Source: Gracilariopsis chorda
Lineage: Eukaryota > Rhodophyta > Florideophyceae > Gracilariales > Gracilariaceae
DNA length: 24,893 nucleotides
Reading direction: 5' to 3'
Assembly (NCBI GenBank): GCA_003194525.1
Contig: NBIV01000593.1
Location: 1 to 24,893, forward strand
The position numbers were made by a program, and so were the translations under genes. Below are positions 1-7,725 of the stretch, piece by piece (positions within the stretch are counted from its first letter, which is position 1; each line of letters opens with the position of its first letter). The notes beneath the pieces are model-generated. The model was not told the DNA's origin. It was given only the letters and a program-made list of their open reading frames with translations, and did not search any database.

Positions 1-2
1 CC

Positions 3-302
3 CCGCACTTTGCGGTTGACCTTAAGGACAGCTGGATACCACAGGACTTCACGGCAGAAATGACCCCTGCCCAGGCCAAACGGTACACCCGGAAGCGGAT
101 TGACGATATCATCCGTACGGCCAGAGCACGGTTGAACAAGTCCCAACGGAGGTACAAGGATGACTTCGATAAGTCCGTCAGGTTTACGCTATCCTTTAAG
201 GCCGGTGACATGGTCTACTTAGACCGCGCTCCATCGGATAAGCCGCAGGACGATATCGAGGTCATCACTCGAAAGCTCCTCCACGGTCCACTGGTCCTAT
301 AA
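3..302 (+). CDS. pol: Retrotransposon integrase C-terminal region (partial, frame broken at its end)
   Basis: The frame is open from the window edge (position 3) to a stop at 300-302, so the true start is upstream. An internal Met at 60 is not a credible start, because the reading continues in frame before it. The protein has the usual end of a retroelement integrase: a basic helical stretch (RARARLNKSQRRYKDDFD) followed by FKAGDMVYLDRAP, the lead-in to the GPY/F module that normally follows the catalytic core. The GP of that module is at about 285-290. The sequence expected next (YKVLS) is found in the +1 frame starting at 298, so a one-base indel near 285-297 breaks the polyprotein. Integrase joins element cDNA to host DNA in the nucleus. 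The break may be decay or a sequencing error, since conserved rRNA in this window also shows single-base losses. Confidence 0.75.
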   Translation, partial: PHFAVDLKDSWIPQDFTAEMTPAQAKRYTRKRIDDIIRTARARLNKSQRRYKDDFDKSVRFTLSFKAGDMVYLDRAPSDKPQDDIEVITRKLLHGPLVL

Positions 303-936
303 GGTTCTCTCAGCTACGTCCCATACGGTCACTATTGAAATCGATGGCCTACAGGACACCGTCGCAATTGACCGCGTTACGGCCGCGCCTATGCCGCCGA
401 AGCCCACTGGTTCCCCTTTGGAAACTCCTGAGGACGCCCCTTCAGATGCTCCCAATTCCGCCGTACAGGACTCTACACCTACGGACGAGCAGCTTTCGTC
501 CCGCCCTAAGGTAGTTACGGCAGATCCATTGATCGCTACACCACTTCCAAAGGCCGTCTCGGCTGACCCACTGGCCCCCTCATCCCAAGAGGAACACAAC
601 GACGGAGTACCGTCCCAGTTGGCCAATGATGGTTACGCCCCTTTGGACGAGATGGATCTCCCCGAGGAGTGGCCTGTGGATGTTCCGAAGGACGTATCTT
701 CACTTCCTAAGGAAAGCGCTATAGACCGTGTGGTCAATGCCGGCATTGACGACGACGGCGTCGTCAAATACCGTGTCCATTGGTACGGCTACAAACCCTC
801 TGAGGACACATGGGAACCCCGGGAGAACATCCCGGAGAACTTTGTCCTTAGGTTTTGGCGCCGCATGGGCCGCACGGAGCGCGACCTTAAGGAGGGGGCA
901 TACATATTGAAATCCAATGGTCAAGGTTCGAATTAA
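298..936 (+). CDS. pol: Integrase GPY/F tail and C-terminal chromodomain of the retrotransposon
   Basis: This is the continuation of the upstream integrase frame after a +1 shift. It opens with YKVLSATSHTVTIEIDG, the rest of the GPY/F module. The first Met in frame is at 391, but the segment was probably translated as part of the polyprotein. Counting from that Met (181 residues), about 1-105 is a Pro/Ser/Asp-rich linker and 110-158 is a chromodomain. The chromodomain has YRVHWYGYKPSEDTWEP, with W131 and Y134 at two aromatic-cage positions and W141 in the conserved TWEP. The first cage aromatic seems absent (Ala at about 110). Chromodomains of this class direct integration to methylated-histone chromatin, which fits an insertion in rDNA (inference). 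The ORF ends at TAA 934-936, followed by noncoding sequence. Confidence 0.85.
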   Translation, partial: YKVLSATSHTVTIEIDGLQDTVAIDRVTAAPMPPKPTGSPLETPEDAPSDAPNSAVQDSTPTDEQLSSRPKVVTADPLIATPLPKAVSADPLAPSSQEEHNDGVPSQLANDGYAPLDEMDLPEEWPVDVPKDVSSLPKESAIDRVVNAGIDDDGVVKYRVHWYGYKPSEDTWEPRENIPENFVLRFWRRMGRTERDLKEGAYILKSNGQGSN

Positions 937-1762
937 TCCAATGGACGTCGCTAGCTATCGCGCTAAAGTCGCTGAGCTGACCATAGGACAGACGTACTAA
1001 GCACGCGCACTACGCGCGCTAAGCCGATCTGGCTTTCCATGGGCCACGGCGCGGAGCGCTAACCATCCTCTGGTCTAACTATAGTGCGGCCTGCCTCTGG
1101 CGCACACTAATTTTGGCACTAACTATCAGCCCAATGAAACATCCGATGGACTTACAGCACGGGCAGCGCCTGCCAAGGCGCGCGCGCTTGATCAAAAACG
1201 CCGTCGGCCAAATGGACAATTTTTTGAAGTGGCGTTGCACGCCCCGAAATCGGCCAAAGCAAAGAACGGCCGATATCTCGGCTTCTAGGCCGCGCACAGA
1301 CCAACGGACAGCCGATTCGGAGTCTCCTCGTTTCGGCCGAAACGGCACCGTACGGGCACATTGTGCGACGAGCACGCAAGAAGCGCGCGCGCTGGCCACT
1401 GGCATCTCAAAAAATCAACAATTTCCAATGGACAATTTTCTTCGCTTGATTTTTCGAGTGCCAAGGGTGTTGTCCAGAATGGGCACGAGCCCCAGCGCTC
1501 CCACGTTGGGCACGTGTCCACGCCCATTGGACAACCGCTGCCCTGAGAAACCGGCCACGCCGAGCGAGATCACTACGCCTCCATTGGCTACTGCAAACTG
1601 TTGCAAGTCCACTGGAGCGCGAACCGTCGCGGTGCACCCTGAGGGCAACCCACCGCACTAATTGACCTGAAGGCCGGTCAAGCCGACCTAAGGGAAACGG
1701 ACGTAATAACCAATGGATAACTTGACTTTATTGAGACCTAACAGGCTAATTGAAGAGTACCC
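937..1762. other. Noncoding interval between pol and the antisense ORF
   Basis: There is no convincing coding region here. Several overlapping ORFs on both strands, up to 182 codons, are low-complexity and mutually contradictory. The interval contains eight copies of the CCANTGG heptamer, for example at 938, 1396, 1425, 1524, 1581, 1609 and 1710. A short direct repeat, ATGGACAATTTT, occurs near 1211 and 1429. It may hold the 3' ends of convergent transcripts from pol (+) and the antisense ORF (-). No poly(A) signal stands out. Confidence 0.5.
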
Positions 1763-3970
1763 TCAGGCCGATGGAGCCGGCGTGATCGCGTCGCCGCCCT
1801 GGCCCTCAGACGCACCACCACCGCCATCGGTTGGCGCCTGACCACCGGAACTCTGACCACTGGGACCCACCGTGCGCTGGCGCTTGCGCGGAGGACTGTG
1901 CGGACCACTGGACGCGGAGCCTGCACCGCCGCTACTGTCGCTCAAAGCGAGCCCATAGCGAGCGTCGATGTCCGCAAGGACCTTGTTGGACAGCACATGA
2001 GCGTTCTCCTGTAGGATCTGCTCCACCGAGTCCTTTAGGGCCTCATTCTCCTCCAGCAGGGCCCCGTAACGCGACGCACGACGCGCCCAAGACCTAGCGC
2101 GGCGCAATAAGTCCTCAAGGCCACCGGAAACATTGAGGCCAGCGGCACCAGCGACCTCACGGAGAGCTTCGGCCGCATTGGTTACGCCCATAGGGATAGC
2201 CGGGATAGGCGGCAGCGGGGTGACCGACACGGAAAGCGCCCCACCCACAAGGATGTAAGGGTTGACCTCAGGAGCAGGTTCTTCCACTGGAGGACCAGCT
2301 GGAGTAGGCTCGACCACCGGAGGACCAGCCGGGGGCGGAGCAGAGGAAGGAACCGAAGGACCAACGGGAACATGCGCGACCTCCGGACCTGCGAAGGCGT
2401 CCCCATCGTCCCCATCGGTAACCACCGAAGGACCCAAGGGAATCGCCAATGGAGCCGCACCACCCCCAGATTCGGGCAACGCCTCATCCTCCAGGAAATT
2501 CTTTGAAGAGAAGCCCTCACCCTTAGGCCAGTAGTCCTGTACGCTTCCTCGCGGGACGACCGGTGGATTCTCCTTCAACGGCTTCGCCAAGTAGGCCTTC
2601 CCGTTGTCATGACCCTGTGGGTGGCGGGGAATATTCCTGAAGGTATCGGTCTCATAATCATACCAAAGGAAGCCAGGGGTGTTCTCCCAATCGACCTGCA
2701 GGACATGTTCCAAAAGGCCTTCGGTGTCCTCAACGGTGAACTTCGTCCCACGGACTACGTTCTGAACCCCAAGGAAGTTGCGAAAATAGTTAATGAGCGA
2801 GACCGGAAGCGGACACACTCGACCTTTTGGACAGCTCATGCCAATTCCATCGGACCACACACGCCAATCCTTACTGCGGACGTTCCCACGGACTCCGTAG
2901 CGCGCGGTGTGCAAGAAGGCCATCAGGACGAACACGCCCCACTCCGCGAATGCAACCTGCCACAGGCGGCTCTCGGGATTGAGGAGCTGCTTGGTGTGAT
3001 ACGCAAAGACCGAAGGAGTCGGAACCAAGAGGAGCGGTGACACCTGCCAAAAGGACTGGAACCCAGACCCATCGGGAAACTCGTAGACCGGCGCATACAG
3101 ACCTTCACGGTTACGGGCTGGCATATCATGAAACTCAATGTTATGCCAGCCAAAGAAGTATCCAAGGGACCTTCGGATGCGAGAATCCGGCTCCACGATG
3201 TCTCCCCAAAAGTCCCTGTTGGTCATCCAGTATATTCCGTCATACGGCGGGAGGAAACATAGCAGGCCCAATGGATTATGTCCCTTAGGAGGAAACTGGT
3301 CCGCAGAGCCCGCTGGGAAGTGGCGGAAGAGCTCGTCCACAAGGAAATTGAGGCGCCACTGGTAGTCCGTTTCCTCCGAGCAGCGGACGAACGGTATATC
3401 CACAGGGACAAGTTCGCGAGTCCTCCCTCCAGTACGGACGTCCATCGGCTGATGCAACCAACGGTTCTTCCACGAAACGGGACGGGCATTCTTGCTCTGT
3501 CGCGGGAAGTCCGGAACGGCCTCGAAACGACGCGCGTCGAAATAACGCCCCCTCATGGACCCTACGTACTCCTCGACAGACCAAGGGACAGAGACCTCGC
3601 GATTGGTGCGCGGTCTACCATGGGTGTGGTCGTATCGCGTGCCAGGGGTCCAGCTGGAGCCGCGGCCGGCGCCGGAGGAACTAGCCATTCGGGCGATGGA
3701 AGGCGGCAGACCCACAGGAGTGATGTCCGATACCTCAAGGGTGAACGCGTCGTCCATTGGAGAGTCCGAGCGCCACTTGTACTGTGACGCCGATAGCAGC
3801 CGTGACCGGTGGACAAGGCGATAGCGCGCGCGATCGCCGACGTGACCGATGGACGCGATCACGGATGAACCCACTTGGACAGCTGATGCCGCGTGCCGCC
3901 CGATCAACGGCGTCGACCAATGGGACATCGCGAGGCGCTTGGAGCGCCCCCGACGCTGTATGAACTCCAT
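1763..3970 (-). CDS. Antisense ORF of the LTR retrotransposon, unknown 735-aa protein
   Basis: A single uninterrupted 735-codon frame runs opposite to pol, between the chromodomain and the 3' LTR. I do not recognise the family. Residues 1-71 are basic and look untranslated-like, so Met72 (MDDAFTLEV) or Met95 are plausible alternative starts. About 125-470 is a globular, aromatic-rich region (many Trp, Tyr and Phe; motifs such as FLPPYDGIYWMTNRDFWGD and GYFFGWHNIEFHDMP). About 500-590 is a Pro-rich linker with near-repeats of PTPAGPPVEEP. About 598-670 is a predicted coiled coil (LLEENEALKDSVEQILQEN). At 693-699 is a basic PPRKRQR patch that could be a nuclear signal. The tail is Gly/Ser-rich. 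No Cys/His zinc motif or obvious acidic catalytic triad is visible. Antisense accessory ORFs at this place are known in some plant gypsy elements. A DNA- or chromatin-binding role is only an inference. The intact length argues that it is or was expressed. Confidence 0.7.
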   Translation of the reverse strand: MEFIQRRGRSKRLAMSHWSTPLIGRHAASAVQVGSSVIASIGHVGDRARYRLVHRSRLLSASQYKWRSDSPMDDAFTLEVSDITPVGLPPSIARMASSSGAGRGSSWTPGTRYDHTHGRPRTNREVSVPWSVEEYVGSMRGRYFDARRFEAVPDFPRQSKNARPVSWKNRWLHQPMDVRTGGRTRELVPVDIPFVRCSEETDYQWRLNFLVDELFRHFPAGSADQFPPKGHNPLGLLCFLPPYDGIYWMTNRDFWGDIVEPDSRIRRSLGYFFGWHNIEFHDMPARNREGLYAPVYEFPDGSGFQSFWQVSPLLLVPTPSVFAYHTKQLLNPESRLWQVAFAEWGVFVLMAFLHTARYGVRGNVRSKDWRVWSDGIGMSCPKGRVCPLPVSLINYFRNFLGVQNVVRGTKFTVEDTEGLLEHVLQVDWENTPGFLWYDYETDTFRNIPRHPQGHDNGKAYLAKPLKENPPVVPRGSVQDYWPKGEGFSSKNFLEDEALPESGGGAAPLAIPLGPSVVTDGDDGDAFAGPEVAHVPVGPSVPSSAPPPAGPPVVEPTPAGPPVEEPAPEVNPYILVGGALSVSVTPLPPIPAIPMGVTNAAEALREVAGAAGLNVSGGLEDLLRRARSWARRASRYGALLEENEALKDSVEQILQENAHVLSNKVLADIDARYGLALSDSSGGAGSASSGPHSPPRKRQRTVGPSGQSSGGQAPTDGGGGASEGQGGDAITPAPSA

Positions 3971-4288
3971 TAGGACTCCTCAGGTCCTTCTCGCCCGATG
4001 GAAACAGCACCGTGGCACTACCACTGGCCTCTCCGGAGACCGGACACCCGGCCTCCCCCGCCGTGCCGACCTTAGGACGAGATATGGTCGGAAAGAGTAC
4101 GGACTAGGCTCCTCCAGGGGGGCGAACGCCCTCATGCACTCGGCCAAAGGGGAGCGGGGTGCCGCTGACAGCTGAAATCGGACAGGTGCGTTGTAGGAAC
4201 GGTGAGACCAAAGGAAAAACTTGGTAACCGGCCAATGGGCTGAAGATACCCGTGGAGGACAAGCGGTTCGACCGAGACGGTCAAGCCT
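3971..4288. other. Interval between antisense ORF start and the purine tract
   Basis: No gene is seen. If the antisense ORF is transcribed, its promoter should lie here or in the LTR, read on the minus strand. The stretch is GC-rich and contains several palindromic heptamers (3978, 4021, 4070, 4232, 4286). Small ORFs on either strand look like chance. Confidence 0.45.
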
Positions 4289-4301
4289 AAGGAGAGGGCG
4301 A
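4289..4301 (+). other. Candidate polypurine tract (plus-strand primer site)
   Basis: The sequence AAGGAGAGGGCGA lies immediately before the TGTGAG start of the LTR. LTR retrotransposons prime plus-strand DNA synthesis from a purine tract at exactly this place. One C interrupts the purine run. Its position, directly against a TGT...ACA repeat that ends at the rDNA junction, supports the call. Confidence 0.6.
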
Positions 4302-4779
4302 TGTGAGATAGTGAAGTCCAGTGGATTCCGCAACTCTGGAGACCCATGTGGACGATACACGTTGTGTATCTGGCCCAAGGATGGCTATCTGTATTTTATA
4401 TAATTTATTTAATTTTATTGAATTAGTAACCATAGGACTAGATATAGCTACTGTAGAGTAGGGCACTTTACAGTGCCACAGGGTCGAGGCGCCTCGGTGC
4501 CGATACTTAGGCACCTCGAGCTGCGCCTCCCCTAGGGACAGTAAACTCAGACACCCTTGTGAGTCTTGAGCACCCCCGTACTCGGTACTCACAATTCCCT
4601 TTGGCCTTCAAGGTATCGCTACCGCAATTCCGACCTGTAGGACTGCGTAGTCAGCGCCACCCCATTGCGCCAACATTACCAGAGGTGTCGCCGCCGCTTC
4701 ATTAACCTTAGGACCCCCCAGCTCTGCCACGCTACCACGAGACCATTAGGAGCTTGCCCACTTGGCTCACTATCCTACA
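4302..4779 (+). repeat. 3' LTR of the gypsy-type element
   Basis: The 478-bp block starts TGTGAGATAG and ends CCTACA, giving TGT/ACA termini. It is bounded on the left by a purine tract and on the right by 28S rRNA sequence (AAGTGTCGGATTG...). Inside are a TATATAA box in an A/T-rich patch (about 4391-4425), a 6-bp hairpin GGCACT/AGTGCC at 4462-4477, and a second one, GGTGCC/GGCACC, at 4496-4515. These fit promoter and RNA-structure elements of an LTR. The 5' LTR is outside the window, so identity between LTRs, and hence insertion age, cannot be judged. Confidence 0.7.
4397..4403 (+). promoter_or_regulatory. TATA-like box in the LTR
   Basis: TATATAA lies within the only strongly A/T-rich patch of an otherwise GC-rich LTR, about 95 bp from the LTR start. 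This is a plausible core promoter for element transcription in the U3 part. No other promoter motif was verified. Confidence 0.4.
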
Positions 4780-5043
4780 AAGTGTCGGATTGTTCACCCG
4801 CCAACAGGGAACGTGAGCTGGGTTTACACCGTCATGAGACAGGTAAGTTTTATCCTACCGATGAAAGGTTGTCGCGGCAGTAACTTAAGGCAGTACGAGA
4901 GGAACGCTTAATTCGGATCTCTGGCACATGCAGCTGCGGGAGGCCGCTGTGCTGCGACGCTACCGTCCGAACGATTAGAAAGGATGAGAGAGTCTAAGCC
5001 TGGATCGGTTCTGCTCAGCGACGACTCTGAATTTCTGCACATG
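4780..5043 (+). rRNA. 28S rRNA, 3' terminal fragment of the upstream unit
   Basis: From the LTR end the sequence matches the 3' part of the 28S gene seen again at about 23805-24064. It includes GGATTGTTCACCCG, the GTGAGCTGGGTT block, and AGTACGAGAGGAAC, the sarcin-ricin loop where elongation factors act on the large subunit. The upstream part of this 28S is separated by the retrotransposon, so this copy is interrupted. It differs from the second copy at several places (for example ACAGGGAACG here against ACAGGAACG there). The 3' end is set just before the CGTCGTCCGTC stretch that precedes a strong stem-loop. It is uncertain by a few tens of bases. Confidence 0.85.
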
Positions 5044-5060
5044 ACGGCGTCGTCCGTCTA

Positions 5061-5088
5061 ACCGCGCCCACTTTTTTGTTGGCGCGGT
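5061..5088 (+). terminator. Post-28S GC stem-loop, candidate 3' ETS processing or termination structure
   Basis: ACCGCGCC and GGCGCGGT form a perfect 8-bp stem around a T-rich 12-nt loop, about 20 nt after the likely 28S end. The same structure occurs in the next unit (24084-24110) with a loop one base shorter. In yeast a stem-loop just past the 25S is cut by RNase III to start 3' maturation, so a similar role is a reasonable inference. A termination role is the alternative. Confidence 0.55.
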
Positions 5089-5810
5089 CAGCACCATATC
5101 CAACTCTTTGTCTGTTTGTTGCAGAAGTGGAATATCCTGCAGATGACCGGAATGGGACCGAAGTGTGTAAGCGCTTGAGTAGTCTTTGTTACTGCGATTG
5201 GCTGAGCATGTCCGTTGTTCTTTTCATTCGTTTTTTTTTATATCGGGCTTGGCATTGAGTTGCCAGTTGAACGAGTCCTGAGACGCGACTAGCGTTAACG
5301 ATCGCAAGCGCTGTTTAGGCTCTTCTCCAGTCCCTACTATTGAATTACTCTTTTTGGAAGATCTTGATGGTCTTGACTGTTTTTCTGCTAACGGAAGACG
5401 AAAAACTGCGCGGGAGTGCGTCGAGTTTTTGATTTTCTGAGTTTCGGCTGCGAGGCCTTGAGACCTGGGGGGTTGGGAGCTCCGCATTGCGAGTGCGTCG
5501 AGTTCTGTGTTTTTGGGATCTTTGAAAATTGAGAAATTGATTTTTCGGGCGACTTAAGGCGCAGAAAACCGTGCTTGCGGCCTGTTGAAGCTTAATTTTC
5601 TGAACCCGGGCGCTGATTTTTGGAGTTGCGGCCTTGAGGCCTGCGGCGAATTTCAAGGGGGTGAGACCTTGAGGGGAGCGGCTGGTTTCGGCGGAGTCCA
5701 AGGGTCTGCGTGCTGGCGGTTTTGAGAAAGTGGAGCGTGCGCGGGGATTTGTTTTTTGGAGGCTGGAGGCGGTGGACTGCGAGATTTTTTGGAAGGGCAT
5801 AGTTGGGAAG
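5089..5810. other. 3' external spacer, repeated in the next unit
   Basis: This noncoding rDNA spacer is nearly identical to 24111-24831, with scattered substitutions and indels. It includes T-rich runs (5229-5238) that could contribute to RNA polymerase I termination, and many short G/T-rich motifs. A minus-strand ORF here (5345-5800) is open in both copies, but a frameshift between copies changes its second half, so it is not treated as a gene. Confidence 0.6.
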
Positions 5811-5989
5811 TAGATTAGATTAGAGGTAGGTAGGTAGGTAGGTAGGTAGGTAGGTAGGTAGGTAGGTAGGTAGGTAGGTAGGTAGGTAGGTAGGTAGGTA
5901 GGTAGGTAGGTAGGTAGGTAGGTAGGTAGGTAGGTAGGTAGGTAGGTAGGTAGGTAGGTAGGTAGGTAGGTAGGTAGGTCGGTAGGTAG
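5811..5989. repeat. ATTAG pentamer followed by (GGTA)n microsatellite
   Basis: Two ATTAG copies (about 5812-5822) lead into an almost pure GGTA tetranucleotide run from 5825 to 5989, about 41 copies, with a single interruption (GGTC at 5977-5980). The second unit has five ATTAG copies before the same microsatellite, so copy number varies between neighbouring units. The YLPT-repeat ORF on the minus strand is a by-product of the repeat. Confidence 0.95.
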
Positions 5990-6499
5990 CAGGCTGGCTG
6001 GGCAGGCGGGGCGATTTTTCCGGGCCGGAAAAAGCGCTCCACGTGTCCAGCTGTATTTTTTTCGGGGCGTTTTGCCAAGTGTGACGCTGTGATTGGGCAG
6101 TATATGCTAGCTGTCCACGTGTATCGACTTGTAGTGGGAAAGTGCGCGCGATACGGGTAGTAAATTTCTTGCGATTTTATTAATAATAAGTTGAATAAAG
6201 ATATTAATAGTTGTAGGGGGGATTTACTAATTTAAATCAAGATTTATCTTTTAGGCCAAGGTACCCCCAAAAAACGGCGTAAAAAAGTGGTTTTTTGGGC
6301 GATTTTGGGGCGAAACGGGGATTTTAGAGGGCGAAATAGGAGTTTCGGGATTTTTAGGGGGTAGAATAGCAATTTCTAGATTTATCATAGCGATTTTCGG
6401 GATGTAAAAACGATTTTGTGATGTGAGGAACGATTTTTTGATTTTTGCAGCGCGCGGTTTCAGAATACTGGTTTGTAGCGTAGAGGTAGATGTTGATTT
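5990..6499. other. Intergenic spacer with paired CACGTG sites
   Basis: No gene is seen. Two CCACGTGT boxes occur at about 6039 and 6115. Both neighbour an AGCTGT or CAGCTGT word, so the surroundings form a small imperfect inverted arrangement. From about 6290 the sequence becomes a short-period G/T-rich pattern (GCGATTTT with G runs) that grades into the tandem array. CACGTG palindromes bind bHLH-type factors in many eukaryotes, but function here is unproven. Confidence 0.4.
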
Positions 6500-7725
6500 T
6501 CTGATTTTGGGGTTGTGATTTCAGATAACTGATTTTTGGGATCGGGCTTTCTGTTTTTCTGAAAATTGATTTTTGGTTGTTGCACACCATTTTTTGATTT
6601 TTGGAATCGGGGTGTCTGTTTTTCTGAGAATTGATTTTTCAGTTGTTGCACATGATTTTTGATTTCTGGGATCGGGATGTCTGTTTTTCTGAAACGTGAT
6701 TTTTGGGTAGTTACACACGATTTTTGATTTTCTGGGATCGGGATTTCTGTTTTTCTGAAAATCAGTTTTTCGGTTGTTGCACACGATTCTTGATTTTCTG
6801 GGATCGGGGTTTCTCTTTTTCTGAAAATTTATTTTTGAGATGTTGGACACGATTTTTGATTTTTGGAATCGCGCTTTCTGATTTTCTGAAAATTGATTTT
6901 TGAGTTGTGCACACGATTTTTGATTTTCTGGATTCGAGGTTTCTGTTTTTCTGAAAATCAGTTTTTCGGTTGTTGCATACGATTTTTGATTTTTGGAATC
7001 GGGAGGTCTGTTTTTCTGAAAATCAGTTTGTCGATGGTTGCACACGATTTTTGATTTCTGAGATCCGATTGTCTGTTTTTCTGAAAATTCATTTTGGAGT
7101 TGTTGCACACGGTTTTTGATTTGTTAGATCAGGGTTTCTGATTTTCAGAAAATTGATATGTAAGTTGTTGCACACGATTTTTGATTTTCTGGGATCGGGG
7201 TTTCTGTTTTTCTGAAAATCAGTTTTTCGGTTGTTGCACACGATTTTTTGAATTCTGAGATCTGGCTGTCTGTTTTTATGAAAATTGATTTCTCAGTTGT
7301 TGCACACAATTTTCTGATTTTTGTGATCAGCATGGCTGATTTTCTGAAAACCGGTTTTTCGGTTGTTGCACACGATTTTTTGATTTTTGGAATCAGGCTG
7401 TCTGTTTTTCTGAAAATTGATCTTTGAGTTGTTGCACACGATTTTTGATTTTTGGGATGGCGATGTCTGTTTTTCTGAAAATCGGTTTCTCGGTTGTTGA
7501 TCACGATTTCTGGTTTTTTGAGGTCAGGGTGACGGTTTTTCTGAAAATCAATTTCTCAGCTATCGCACACGATTTGTGGGTTTTCGAGACCGTGGTGCCT
7601 GTTTTCCGGAAAATTGATTTCTTGCCTGTTATGCACGATTTCCGATTTTTTGAGATCGTGCTCCCTGTTTTTCCAAAAATCAGCGTCTCTCGATTTTCAG
7701 AAAATTGATTTACGGGTTGGGTGCA
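6500..7725. repeat. Tandem array, 65/66-bp unit, about 18-19 copies
   Basis: The words TTGTTGCACACGA and TCTGTTTTTCTGAAAA recur at intervals of 64-66 bp. For example, the second is found near 6550, 6615, 6680, 6746, 6942, 7007, 7073, 7203, 7269, 7400 and 7466. Each unit carries a near-palindrome of the type GATTTTCTGAAAATC. The 66-bp period keeps frame over some units, giving minus-strand repeat peptides (EKLIFRKTETP-like), but 64- and 65-bp units break it. It is therefore taken as an rDNA spacer array, of a kind that often holds enhancers or replication barriers. Confidence 0.9.

Larger units (their letters stand above)
1..4779 (+). mobile_element. Ty3/gypsy-type LTR retrotransposon with chromodomain, 3' part
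   Basis: The segment ends in a typical LTR-element order: integrase C-terminus, chromodomain, spacer, purine-rich tract (4289-4301) and an LTR (4302-4779) starting TGT and ending ACA. The LTR is followed at once by 28S rRNA sequence that also occurs uninterrupted at about 23804, so the element is inserted in the 28S gene of the preceding rDNA unit. Gag, protease, reverse transcriptase, RNase H, most of integrase and the 5' LTR lie outside the window. An unusual antisense ORF of 735 codons lies between the chromodomain and the LTR. The element is strongly enriched in the palindromic heptamers CCANTGG and CCTNAGG compared with the rest of the window. Family assignment rests on established chromovirus architecture. 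The 5' boundary cannot be seen. Confidence 0.85.

Noticed and set aside
1113..1661. 182-codon plus ORF between pol and the antisense ORF
   Set aside because: It overlaps several equally long ORFs on both strands. It has no domain, and its composition follows local GC richness.
5345..5800. Minus-strand ORF of 151 codons, also open in the second unit (24409-24822)
   Set aside because: The two versions agree for the first half and then diverge by a frameshift caused by an indel. Similarity is explained by rDNA repeat homogeneity, not by coding constraint.
5815..6078. ORF encoding repeated YLPT
   Set aside because: It is a direct translation of the GGTA microsatellite.
6521..7504. Minus-strand repeat ORFs (195 and 119 codons) in the 65/66-bp array
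   Set aside because: Period changes of 64-66 bp break the frame. They have no start context or domain, and the position is an rDNA spacer.
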